Positions 46,149-56,899 of a stretch of DNA of 64,000 bases are shown one piece after another (within the stretch, counting starts at the first letter, position 1; the number at the start of each line of letters is the position of its first letter). Origin of the DNA: Microbotryum silenes-acaulis. Lineage: Eukaryota > Basidiomycota > Microbotryomycetes > Microbotryales > Microbotryaceae. A program made the position numbers and the translations under genes. The notes under the pieces are model-generated. The model saw only the letters and a list, made by a program, of their open reading frames with translations. It was not told the origin of the DNA and made no database searches. The stretch spans positions 548,059 through 612,058 of the forward strand of contig QPFY01000018.1 of NCBI GenBank assembly GCA_003665825.1, written 5' to 3'.

Positions 46149-47793
46149 AACTATATCCGCTTTCGTCAAGAAAACCTGCGCTTCACCACGGCGCAGGGCA
46201 TCACCGACGCCGTTGCCAACGGTTTGACCTCGGATCAAATCGGACGTTCGGTGATATTGGGGTGGACGTTCAAGAATAGCCCGCGGGAGGTCACGCAGCG
46301 TTACCAAGATGCGATGGCGTGCGTCATCAAGTATGGGAAGCCTTCGCTATTCATCACGGTGACGTGCAACCCCGAATGGCCGGAAATCAAGGCTGCACTG
46401 GGGCCGAACGACAAAGCATGCAACCGTCCGGATCTCATTGCACGAGTGTTTGAAGCCAAGCTGAACCAACTCTGCGACGACGTTTTTGGCAACAAGCAAC
46501 GTGCAGGCTGTTTTGGCGTGGTTCTGACGCATACACATGTGATTGAGTATCAGAATCGGGGCCTGCCACATGCCCATATCCTCATCACCCTCGCGCCGGA
46601 CGATCATCCTTTGTCGACGGAAGCGATCGACAAGATGATCTCGGCCGAGATACCCGATCCTTCGCGCTATCCTGATCTCCACGAGACCGTCACAAAGCAC
46701 ATGCTGCATGGCAAGTGTGGCGGAAACTCGACTCAGCCCTGCATGGAGAAGGACAAGTACGGTAACCCGAGGTGCAAGCGCCATTTTCCTCGCGAACAGA
46801 ACCCCCACACCCGCATGCACCCTGAGGGCTACCCGTGGTATCGCCGACGCTTTCGCCACGCCGTTGTCAAGGGGGGTGTCATCTACAACGATGGTGACTG
46901 CGTGCCGTACTCGCCTTATCTTTGCGCCAAGTACAACGCGCATATCAATGTGGAGGCTGTGACAACGATCGGCGCGATCAAGTACCTCTTCAAGTATGTG
47001 TACAAAGGTCCGGATCGAGCTGTGGCGCGTGTTGAGCATGCAGCGAACTGTGAAGGGGCCAGCGAGGAGGAACCGGTTCGAGATGAGATCAACGAGTTCG
47101 TCGAAGGTCGCTACATCAGTGCTCCAGAAGCGGTCCACCGCCTATTCGGATTCTCGACCGGTAGAGTGTGGCCGCCCGTCAATCGACTACCGGTCCATCT
47201 GGAGCATCAACAATCTGCAGATCAATCCCGACGAACCGCTGCCCCTCGACACTCCGCCCACTCGCTCCAAATTGACCGGCTTCTTCGACCTGTGCGCCGC
47301 AGCTCCCGACGGCGAGCTCACTGCCACGTTGCTCTACACGAATGTTCCCCGCTACTACTCCTGGAATAAGGAGAAGCTGCGCTGGAAGCGCCGAGTTCGT
47401 GATCGCAATGTCATCGGACGAATCTACACTGTTTCACTGCGTAGTGGGGAGCGCTTTTACCTCAGACTGCTCCTCGAGGTTGTCATGGGTCCCACGTCGT
47501 TTGCGGATCTGCTCAAGTATGAAGACGCCGTGTATCCTTCGTACCGCGCCGCTTGCGCCGCTCGCGGACTTCTCGCCGACGATGGCGAGCATCACATCTG
47601 TCTTGGGGAAGCTGCGCAGATTGAGACCGGTGACCAACTACGCCGATTGTTCGTGTTCATGCTCATCCATGCGACAGTTGCCAACCCGCCAGCTTTGCTG
47701 GATCGTCACTTCGCTTCCCTTAGCGACGATGCCCGTTATCACATCGAACGCTATGAAGACGTGCCCGTCAACGATCAAACCATCCGCCTGTGA
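46149..47793 (+). pseudogene. Helitron Rep (HUH) domain, 5'-truncated and frameshifted
   Basis: The N-terminal half of a Helitron Rep-helicase, the rolling-circle replication initiator. Helitron-like N-domain sequence starts mid-way (YIRFRQENLRF), then LFITVTCNPEWPEI, GVVLTHTHVIEYQNRGLPHAHILI (the HUH motif, HAHIL) and TIGAIKYLFKYVYKGPDR (the Rep motif with catalytic Tyr residues). Residues before this domain are missing because R1 joins at 46148. Near 47205, after LPVHLEHQQ, the frame shifts by one base and continues as NNLQINPDEPLPLD, LTGFFDLC and GERFYLRLLLEVV. A TGA at 47791-47793 then interrupts the link to the helicase (KIRLLLAAKDQTLAFFDLP follows directly). Two defects plus truncation make it non-functional, though decay is slight compared with the copy at 2140. 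Confidence 0.88.
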
Positions 47794-49640
47794 ACGCTCA
47801 ACAAGATTCGTCTCCTCCTTGCGGCAAAAGATCAAACTTTGGCCTTCTTTGATCTTCCCGAGCTGACCGAGGACGAAGTGCGGCTGTTTGATCGTCTCGA
47901 GGAACGGCTTCCGCGTTTTGATCGCCAGCAATGTGCGCAAGATGCCGAAGCGGCGCGTGCCCGTCTGAATCACGACCAACGAATTGCATTTGACGAGTTT
48001 CTTCGCGCGGTCGAGCTCGATGTCGTCGATCAGATGCGCGACAACAACCTTGGGCCGCAGCATGTGTTTTTCCTGCTTGCACCTGGGGGTACTGGCAAGA
48101 CTTTCGTGGAAAATGCCCTTCTCGATACGGTGCGAGCTCGAGGCGACCAAGCGATCGCGGTGGCGTCCTCGGGAGTCGCGGCGTTGCTTCTCAAGGGAGG
48201 ACACACGGTGCATTCGACTTTTCGAATTCCACTCAACACGTCGCCAACCTCGACGTGTCCAGTCGACAGGGAGAGTGATCTCGCGCTGATGCTGCGTACC
48301 ACCAAGCTCATCATTTGGGATGAAGCACCAATGGCGCATCGATTCGCGGTGGAAGCGGTCGATCGTTTGCTGCGTGATCTCCGAGAGACCGAGGAGCTCT
48401 TCGGCGGGGTGACAACGATCTTTGCGGCTCAGTTGGGCTCTTCCGCCTCCGCTCTGATCGACGGCATGCTGACGAGGTTTCCAATTTGTAGGGGACTTTC
48501 GCCAGTGCCTTCCTGTCGTTCCCAAAGGAACCTCCGGTCAAATCGTCGATGCATCCCTCATCAAGGCAGACTTCTGGCGCGACGTTCGTGTCTTGCGACT
48601 TACCGAGAACATGCGTCTCAGCTCGAACGCTGATGCGATGGACGAGGCTCAATTGGCTCGAACGCGCGACTTTGCGGAATGGCTACTCACCGTGGGAGAT
48701 GGAACTGCCAACATGCACCCATACGACAAGATTGCAGTACGTTTGGCTCCCCTCTTTTACCCAACCAACCGACACTAAGACCCCTTCTATCCGTTTCGCA
48801 GCTGCCTGACTACCTGCTGCTTCCGGACGGTCAAAGAACGGCCGAAGGGTTGATCAACTTTGTCTACCCCGGTTTAAGGACCGTGAACAAGGAGTCCCTC
48901 GAAGACCTGATTCAGCTGTTCTCACGTCAGGCAATCCTAGCTCGCATAACGCAACGGTCGATCGCATCAATGCCAAGCTGCTGGAAGAGTTCAATGGCGA
49001 CTACATCGAGTATCGCAGCGCAGACGAGGTCGTTGAGGCAGGCGAAACTGGGGGTGGAATGGCGCCTGAACTGATTTCGCCAGAGTATCTACATTCAATC
49101 AACCCATCCAACTTCCCCGCGCATCACTTGCGTCTCAAGGAAGGGATCCCCGTCGTTCTTCTTCGCAATTTGGACCCAGATGCGGGCCTCCGCAACGGTA
49201 CCCGCCTGATCGTGTCGCACGCAAGATCGCGAGTCATTCAAGCCATCATCTTGACCGGAGATCGAGCGGGCACCACGGTCTTCATCCCTCGCGTGCGACT
49301 TGAGACAAATGCGACTAGCAGTCGCCAACTTGGTTTCACTATGCGCCGGCTCCAGTTCCCGCTTCGAGTTGCCTTGGCCATGACGATCAACAAAGCCCAA
49401 GGCCAATCACTCGATCGTGTTGGTGTCGATCTCTCCCTACATCCCGTCTTCACTCATGGGCAGCTGTATGTGGCATTGTCTCGAGCCATGAGTGTTGATC
49501 GAATCAAGGTGCTACTGCCTTCTCGAGACCCGCCGATGATGACGACGACCTACAAGCCGTTGATCGAGCGCCAGGGCAATAAATGGAGAATAGTTTTGAT
49601 GCTGTCCTTTGTATTGTGTGTTTTACCTTCCCTGAGATAA
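47794..49640 (+). pseudogene. Helitron PIF1-like helicase domain, damaged
   Basis: A continuation of the same Rep-helicase. LNHDQRIAFDEFL is followed by Walker A in FFLLAPGGTGKTFVENALL, VASSGVAALLL, HSTFRIPL and the Walker B-like LIIWDEAPMAHR. Then TTIFA is joined to GDFRQCLPVVPKG only if 48427-48491 is removed: a 65-base segment with GC instead of GT at its start and TTTGTAG at its end. TENMRLSSN and DFAEWLLTVGDG follow, then a normal intron (GTACGT at 48739 to CAG near 48801) into LPDYLLLPDG. Near 48950 a one-base frameshift breaks QAILA from NATVDRINAKLLEEF. The end is intact, with PVVLLRNLDPDAGLRNG, LAMTINKAQGQSLDRVGVDL and HGQLYVALSRAM. So all PIF1 motifs are present but the frame is broken at least once. 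Confidence 0.88.
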
Positions 49641-49776
49641 TAAACCGTTTAATACTCCTCTCATCATTCCGGATCTCACTGTAACTATTTTACATCTGCT
49701 GAGTTCATGCACAGTATACCGTTCGATTCTGCTATTTAATTTTCATCTTCCCGTTAATTTAACGGGTTCCCACTGG
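49641..49776 (+). mobile_element. Helitron 3' terminus (hairpin plus CTGG)
   Basis: The hairpin CCCGTTAA-T-TTAACGGG (49750-49766, perfect 8-bp stem) is followed six bases later by CTGG (49773-49776, fits the CTRR rule) and then a host T (49777). This is the standard Helitron 3' end. The kinase unit K2 begins within ten bases. Confidence 0.75.
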
Positions 49777-50328
49777 TAGATATATATATTCCCAGCTCCC
49801 AGTTACAAAACTTAAGCTACAAAGTGTCAAGTGATTGCTATTCGAGTGCAATCTGAAGGCCCTCCGGCAAGAGGTCACGCCAAAGGCTGCTGAAATTAGG
49901 CTAAAATTGTGTCGACCTACGGAAAAAAAAATGTCGGCAAAGCCGCCTCACCTAAAAAACATGGCTTGGGTCCCAGAATCTCGACTTTCACAAAGGCGCG
50001 TCGACGAGATTCTGGGTCCTAAACCGGTCCAAACCGCGCACGCGCCTAGAAATGATTTCGGCCCAGCTGCAGAGTACTGCAGCGCGACAGCGCGACGGAC
50101 TGCGATGGCGGAAGCCGACCTGCATCCCTTCCTTTGACCAGCCACTGCAGTACATCTTCGCGCTCCCCCATCCGAGGTCCATCCACATTCTTCGTCCGTG
50201 TGTGAATCTCAGAGCTCCAAGTGGATCGACAGTCGACATCAACAGTGAGTCAAATGCCCTCCTACTGTTCGTTCCGCGTGGTCTGGCTGTTCAGTGTTGA
50301 CCCAACATTGACCCATGGACTGGACCCG
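49777..50328 (+). other. 5' leader/promoter region of kinase unit K2
   Basis: Nearly identical to 56345-56899 before K3 (small indels near 50034 and 50180). Contains TATATATATT at 49780, a poly-A stretch and a 12-bp inverted repeat at 49972-50016. A short frame 49835-50137 starts TTG-like and is shifted in the K3 copy, so it is unlikely to be a gene. Confidence 0.6.
49972..50016. promoter_or_regulatory. Stem-loop in K2 leader
   Basis: CCCAGAATCTCG (49972-49983) and CGAGATTCTGGG (50005-50016) form a perfect 12-bp stem with a 21-base loop, about 310 bases before the start codon. Conserved in K3 at 56543-56587. Confidence 0.6.
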
Positions 50329-52803
50329 ATGGCAATTGCAGTGCCTAGTCAGGACGCCCGGCGCTCGGACCAGTCCATCTCGGGCGAGGCGTCGTCGGGG
50401 CCCGAGATCCGAAGAAGCGCGCGACTGATGCAGATGCCCAACGCCGCGCCCCCCGCCCAAGCGCAATCGATGCGCGTCAACGCCAGAGACCGCGCGCCAC
50501 GCCCGTCGGTCGGCACGTCTAGTCTTGCGCCCCCCGCCCAAGCCGCCACCCAATCGCTTCCGACCCACCTGCCCAGCTCGTCGGCTCGCACCCCGTCGAC
50601 GCCGACGCGCGGGCCTATTAACCACTACAAGGCTCGACCAGGACGAACAAGTCGTTCAAGCGAGGCCGTAGGCCTGTCAGGCATGTCGGGCCTCGTCGAT
50701 GCTTTACCACGCTCGAGTCCGATGAAGTCGAGTCCCGTTGTGTCGATGTCGGCCACGGCGGAAGCGAGGGAGCAACAGCTCTTTGCCCACATGGGCAAAC
50801 CTCGACTCTCGAAGGCGATGGACAAGTACTTCCTTGCCACGCCTTCCACCTACGAAGCCAAGATCCTCAAACCGACGAAGAAACTGGGGACGGAGGCTGC
50901 GATGAGAGAGATCGCTAACGCGATCAAGGATGTGGTGAGTGCCCCGATGCTATCGCTTGGCTTCGACCGCACGAGTATGACTGACCACTGTGTCCCGATC
51001 ATTGATGCACCCGGGTGTAGACTGGTGATCGACGTCTGGTCGGATGCGGCAACTCGGGTAGCCACATTAAGCTGGCGCCCGATCGCGGGGAGCAGGAGAA
51101 GACGCCCGACGCCGTCATATTGACGCATGCGGCGGTGGCCGCTTCCCCCGATCTTCCGTTCGTTTGGGCGCAGTCAGAGCACCCAAAGTCGACGGAAGGC
51201 ACGCCCCCGTCGCCTCAACGCGCATACTCGCAAATTGCAGTGGCGATTGAGGTGAAAGAGAGCGACACGAAGAGCGCAGAAGCGCGTAACCAAGTGCTTA
51301 GGCGGCTACACATGATCTGCACGACCGCGCTCCGCGCCCACGCGATCGGGGTCACCCTTTGCGGGGACGTACTTCAAGTCTACCTCGTCAACGCGTGTGG
51401 GGTGTTCACGACGAGCGCCCGCAGGTGCGGTGAGGACGCGGTGCTGCTCCGGCGCGTGCTGTCACACCTCATCGAACTCGACGACAACGGGCTCGGGATG
51501 CTGGCCTCGACGAACGAGGTCGACGATGGTTTCGGCAATTTTGTCGTCTCGGACAAGTTTCTCCCACCCCGCGCCCACGATTTCGAGTCCGAGCTCGGCG
51601 ATATCTCAGATCTCGAGATCCAGGAGCTCCTCTTCCGACGTCGAAGCTGCACGGGTCGTGCAACCTCCGCTTTCCGCGTTACCGCAAGACACGCGCCTGT
51701 CGACCCCACGTCGATCAGCTTGCCTACATCTGCCACCGAGTACGCCATGACAGTCGCATGGGTCGAGCAATCCCGCCTCGACGATGCGATTGCCCTACGT
51801 CGCAAGATGCACGCTGCGTCGCGTATCGACACCGAGGGTTTAAGCCTTAGCGCCGGCATCTACCGGGACGACTTCCGCACGCTTCCAGCTTTCTTCGGTG
51901 ATGATGAAAGCTTCGATGATATCGGGCCCCGGGCACTCGAGGTGGTCTTCCACCGACAGTGTTATCGGCCCCTCAACACGGCGACCACGACCAGGGAACT
52001 CGCCCAGGCCGTACTTGGAGTCGTCAAAGGTGAGCACGGGGATCAACTGGGCGGCGTTGCGTTTGCGCTCCCTAGCCGACACGCGCGTTCCCATGACAAT
52101 GCAGGACACCGAAACCTCTACAAGCTGGGGTATATCCACCGGGATATTTCGTACGGCAATGTCGTCATCGACCGCGACGGTTTCGGCGTCCTTATCGACT
52201 ATCACCTCGCCGTCCCGCATGATCGACCTTGCACCGAGCTGCACCACAGAATACGATCCGTGCGTCCTCCCCTCTGTATGTTTCTCCGACTGAAGTTTCT
52301 GACCAGCACTAACCTTTGGACTATACGACGTCTGACAGGGCACCTGGCCCTACCTCGCCTGCTCGATCCTCGCCCAACCGAACGAGCCACTCGGTGTCGT
52401 CCATGAACGATGGCACGACATCGAGTCGCTGTTCTACGTCGTGATGGAAATCTCGTTTCGCGAGCCGTACCAGGGTGACGAGAAAGTCCTCGTGATGACG
52501 CCGAAGGGTGAGACTACCTGGGGGAAATGGGACAATGCTTTGGCGGAAGAAGCCTGCGACGCCAAATACATGCTTCGCTCAAACACCAGGTATCACAGCC
52601 TTTTGAAAGCCTGTGCACAACGATGGACGAACATCAAGCAACTGGTTGATATCTTGCGACATCATTGTGGTCTCGATAATCAGTTCAATGATCACGAGGT
52701 GGCGGCGGAAGATGCCAAGCTGGGGGAGTTGTGGGGTCCATCCAAGGCGATGTCGCACGAGTCCATCATCTCGGACATTGAGCAGCTGCTTCCCTTGCTG
52801 TGA
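50329..52803 (+). CDS. FunK1-type protein kinase K2
   Basis: Exons 50329-50934, 51021-52029, 52105-52259 and 52339-52803 close in frame at 744 residues. The start ATG opens MAIAVPSQDARRSDQS. The N-terminal 200 residues are disordered and basic (RRSARL, MRVNARDRAPRPSVG), then MDKYFLATPSTYEAKIL begins the FunK1 region. Catalytic core: YKLGYIHRDISYGNVVID (HRD and Asn), VLIDYHLAV (DYH for DFG), GTWPYLACSIL, HERWHDIESLFYVV. The C-lobe tail from about 52494 carries GETTWGKWDNALAEEACDAK, then WTNIKQLVDILRHHCGLDNQ and SDIEQLLPLL. Apart from this tail the protein is identical to K3. Intron positions match K1, K3, K4 and K5. The gene stands directly behind a Helitron 3' end. It looks intact; substrate unknown. 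Confidence 0.85.
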
Positions 52804-53132
52804 AGTGACCACCTTTGCTTTGGGCTTAAGCATTGTTGCTCGTTGTTAGTTCCAATTATTGCAATAGATACCCCAGGCTATTTTTCGTCCTTTCCAGTAT
52901 ACTTCCAGGATGACCGAATGACTGCGTTAGCTGTGCCTTCATTCAATCCGACTGCGCAGAGTTTCTGGCCTAAGTCGTAATCTGGGAGGGCCCTTACATC
53001 CTTCACGTTTTGCTCATAGGAGTGTTGTCTTTGGAGATCTATCAGGTTGATTGTCCTGTCCCGTGTATCAAAACGTAGCCTTGAACCAATGAAATGAAAC
53101 CCAAAGCCCTGCATCAGAATCCTGTCTTTGAT
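52804..53132 (+). other. Conserved 3' flank of the kinase unit (K2)
   Basis: Matches the K1 and K3 flanks up to TGTCTTTGAT, but is more diverged from both than they are from each other (for example GGATGACCGAATGAC against GGCTGGAAATAGGAC). Confidence 0.65.
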
Positions 53133-56100
53133 TGAAAGGCACGAGATCGCTCTCGAGCCTCACTGGTTCCGAGTCCAAACTGAAAGGATCAAACGGTGTA
53201 TTCGCAGGCGAAGAAAGACTACTAAAAGGAATAAGGTCAAGACGCGCCCGTGGCGCCGCGCGCAAGTAAAGCTTGAGGCCGCTGAGGTTGGCTCGAGGTT
53301 GTCATGAGGCGTAAGCGGTGCGGTGCCTTACATTGATCTCACGGACCCTGCAGAGGGCCCAGCTAAACTAGGTCGTGTGAGGACGGTCACGTTCAAGAAA
53401 CGCAGCGCTCGAACCAGACCGTATCATCACCATCTTTTCATGTTTATGCAGCAGCGAATGCTTCTTTCGCGACATGACCGACTCCCAAAGTCCGTTGATC
53501 TCTAGATGTGCCGACTGTGTCCACACTACCTTCCATCTGCTGCCCCGAAAAGGTCCCCTTTTCTTGCGGGACGGTGAGGTACCATATGCTGAACAAGCAC
53601 GGCGCCTGTACCATGTCGTTCGCGTGCGTAGCCGCCGTGATCAGCCCGGTTCGAGTCGGGACGGTGTAGCGGAGGGTGAGCTGAGCTGCTCGACGAGGAA
53701 CGCGAGGAACGCGACGGAAGTCGGCTGAAGCCAGCGACGCGACTCGCAACGCCTGGCAATGGATCAGATTTAGTCTCAGGCGTTTTCTCAAACGGTAGCA
53801 GTGCTACTGTCAGAAACCGACGCAGCTCAAGACCATCGAGGCGAGATGTGTACCTGTAGCGGCGAAAAGCGGTGATGAACGAAGGCCCATCTGGTCGAGG
53901 TAGAGCGAGACTTGGAAAAGCGCTGGCATTTCAAGGTGCTCGATCACGTAAAGTGCCACGTTTGGGTCCGTACCGGCGATGTGAAATGTGCGGATGCTGG
54001 GCCAGACAAGGCGGTCGAAGCCTGTGTGGGATGGAGCGCACGGAGCATGCGACTCCGAGATGCGGAAGTTCGGAACATCTGAGTGGGATGGGTGGCATAG
54101 ATTTATTGAAGGAAAGGTCGTGGTCGTCAACCTGTGTCATATGATGGGGAGAGGAGCTAAACATTCCGATACCGGCGTGGTGGCCTGATTATGGGCTTTT
54201 CGCCTATGAGAACGAGACCGATCAACTTGACAAGCTCGGGAGGCAGCGACAACGCGAGGGAGATGCGGCGTCCCGTCAAAGCCGATGTCGGAATGCTTCG
54301 AGTGCTCGTGAGGGTAGATGCACCACTAAATTTAATTAAGAAAAAGCAGTCTGTAGAACCATGTTGGGCTCGTCAAATGCCATGGTGAGCTGAGAGCCTT
54401 AAAGCGAGCGACTGAGTGAAGAGAGAGAGACGGTCAGAGACGGTCAGAGACGGCCCGCGCTGATGCTCTCTGCCCGAACGTATTCCCTTTCCACTTTCTT
54501 TCCGAGACGCGAGACGCGAGACCTGGGACTCGTCGGGTGATCAATATTTTGGCAGACCATTCCTCTCGAGTCTTCACAGACTCGCCGTTTCTCCTCGCGC
54601 AAGCGCGTCGTGACCAAACCGCGGACCAGCGGTCAGTGATCGACCCAACCCATAGTTGTGCTGCGCAAGGCGGGCCTGTGCAGCGTTCGAGGTGTGAAGC
54701 ACCACCCAACCAGCGGACCTTGCACTGACCTTGAGTTCGATCAAGACATGATCTACAACCTCCGAGGGACATGCTCTGCGCCACTCTTTCACTGGAGCAT
54801 TCGGGTTGACCCAATATAGCACATCTATGATTTTGTACTTGAACAGGCGTCAATGAGTTCCACCTCTGTCGGGGAATGCCGTCGCACCGTCGCAACTTTC
54901 GCCTCATCGAATGGCCGAAGTCTTGCACGCTCGCCTTGCGCTCGAGCGGCACCGATTTTCGTCGCTCTTTGAGCTTTTCCTGACCCCCCTCGCTTTACCT
55001 ACATCGCTATCCCACAGTTGCGCCACTTCCTCAGCCACGTTCTCACCAAGTACTGCGCCCAGCTCACATCGGTCACCTTGTTCTGCGCCGGCGGGGTTAC
55101 CCATCGATATGGGGAGTCAAAAGAGCGTGCGCTACTACTGCGGTAAGGGCTGGATAACTATGTATCACAATTGTGTTGGGGCTAGTTTAAAGTATCTTAG
55201 TCGATTAACCAACCGATAGTACCTGGACTATAATGTATACGCACTACAACGAGCGGTCTGTCAATTTCGCGACTTGAGGGATCGGGAAGCGACCACAATT
55301 GAGAAAGACGAAATTGTGCCAAAAACGCTGCCTTTGATGCGCTGTAGTTTCCCTATATGCATTGCCCCGGACTTGGAGTTTCTAACAGAGTATATTAAGC
55401 TCTTCCCTGGGGGGAGGCTTTCTTGGGCTTAGACTTAGTACTGCAATCAGTCATCTCGATCGCAGATTTCTTCAAGCGAGGGTCGAGACTCTTCACCCCA
55501 GAGCTTGACATTCATACAGCGACAGCATCGATACGGGCAGAAATACTCCTGTGCATACCTGTGTGACGCTTTTGCGGTGGCTGCAGATGTATGCGCGTGG
55601 CGCTCCACCTCGTCGCCGGCGTTCCTCTCATTTTCGCCTGGCAGTCGTCGAGAGCCCCTTGACTCGCTCGCGGGCCCGCTTCCGAGCGCCGACTCATTTC
55701 ATCCCGCGCTGCAAAGGCAATAGCTACACCTTCGGGCTCCGGGATCAAAGACTCTCGGGGCGTAACTCTTGCATGTCAAGTTGCTCAAACACTCTATGGG
55801 GTTAACCCCTGCATGCCAAGCTACAGCCTTTGCGCTGCACCCCTCCGCTCGTAGGTGCGATTTTGCAGGGGGCATCCCGACTCCGATGGAAGCTTGTGCT
55901 CCGAAGCGCTGCGGCTTTGAATACGTCTAGGCAGACCCGAGACTGGCTTTTTCGTGTGTGTGTGAGGTGCAGACACCTGGCAATGCACGCTCACTCTGGC
56001 AAGGCACTCTCACTCCGAGCACGACCACCGAAAACCTTGTTCGCTACACGCAAAAGTCAATGCCATTTCGGGGTTATGCTCCGGCACCCAGCACGACTGC

Positions 56101-56344
56101 TGGATCACGTCAGCAACAAGCTGAGACTCAGCCGCGGGTCGGCTCGGGTTAACCTCATCAAATCCCCTCTCTGGGAGGGCGCGACGCGCCCAGCCGTAAA
56201 TGAAGGTCGTTGCGAGCTCCGCCGCGGTGCACCGCCCGCACCTCCCGGACCGTGGGTGGGAAGAAAAGATCCGGCGCGCGCGCGCGTCTGAGAACCTTAT
56301 TTCATGGGGGCGTTTTGTCGTGCAATCCATTATGCAGATGTAGA
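53133..56344. other. Three-kilobase spacer between K2 and K3, no supported gene
   Basis: Many short frames on both strands but none with a motif, consistent splicing or repeat partner that I can identify. Small features: three GGTCAGAGAC units at about 54434-54460, a repeated GCATGYCAAG motif near 55770 and 55810, and a GCGCGCGCGCG run at 56275-56285. A tRNA T-arm look-alike near 53645 is discussed under rejected items. This may be decayed transposon DNA. Confidence 0.4.
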
Positions 56345-56899
56345 TAGATAGAAAGATAGATTCCCAGCTCCAGTTACAGGACCTTAGCTACAAAGTGTCA
56401 AGTGATTGCTTTTCCAGTGCAATCTAAAGGCCCTCCGGCGAGAGGTCACGCCGAAGGCTGCTGAAATTAGGCTAAAATTGTGTCGACCTACGGAAAAAAA
56501 AATGTCGGCAAAGCCGCCTCACCTAAAAAACATGGCTTGGGTCCCAGAATCTCGACTTTCACAAAGGCGCGTCGACGAGATTCTGGGTCCTAAACCGGTC
56601 CAAACGCGCACGCGCCTAGAAATGATTTCGGCCCAGCTGCAGAGTACTGCAGCGCGACAGCGCGACGGACTGCGATGGCGGAAGCCGACCTGCATCCCTT
56701 CCTTTGACCAGCCACTGCAGTACATCTTCGCGCTCCCCCATCCGAGGTCCATCCCACATTCTTCGTCCGTGTGTGAATCTCAGAGCTCCAAGTGGATCGA
56801 CAGTCGACATCAACAGTGAGTCAAATGCCCTCCTACTGTTCGTTCCGCGTGGTCTGGCTGTTCAGTGTTGACCCAACATTGACCCATGGACTGGACCCG
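56345..56899 (+). other. 5' leader/promoter region of kinase unit K3
   Basis: Copy of the K2 leader from TTCCCAGCTCC onward, preceded by TAGATAGATAGAAAGATAGA instead of a Helitron end. It includes the same 12-bp stem-loop (56543-56554 with 56576-56587). Confidence 0.6.
56543..56587. promoter_or_regulatory. Stem-loop in K3 leader
   Basis: Identical to the K2 stem-loop: CCCAGAATCTCG and CGAGATTCTGGG with a 21-base loop. Confidence 0.6.

Noticed and set aside
49835..50137. Upstream ORF before K2 as a separate small gene
   Set aside because: Its K3 counterpart has a frame-changing indel while the kinase is unchanged, so it is not under coding constraint.
53600..53690. tRNA-like T-arm (CCCGGTTCGAGTCGGG)
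   Set aside because: The stem lacks a base for a proper 5-bp T-stem, and no D-arm GG, anticodon arm or acceptor stem can be formed upstream on the plus strand.
54400..55250. Possible gene between K2 and K3 (frames at 54434-54952 and 54911-55219)
   Set aside because: Short, overlapping frames on opposite strands with no domain and no intron that would extend either.
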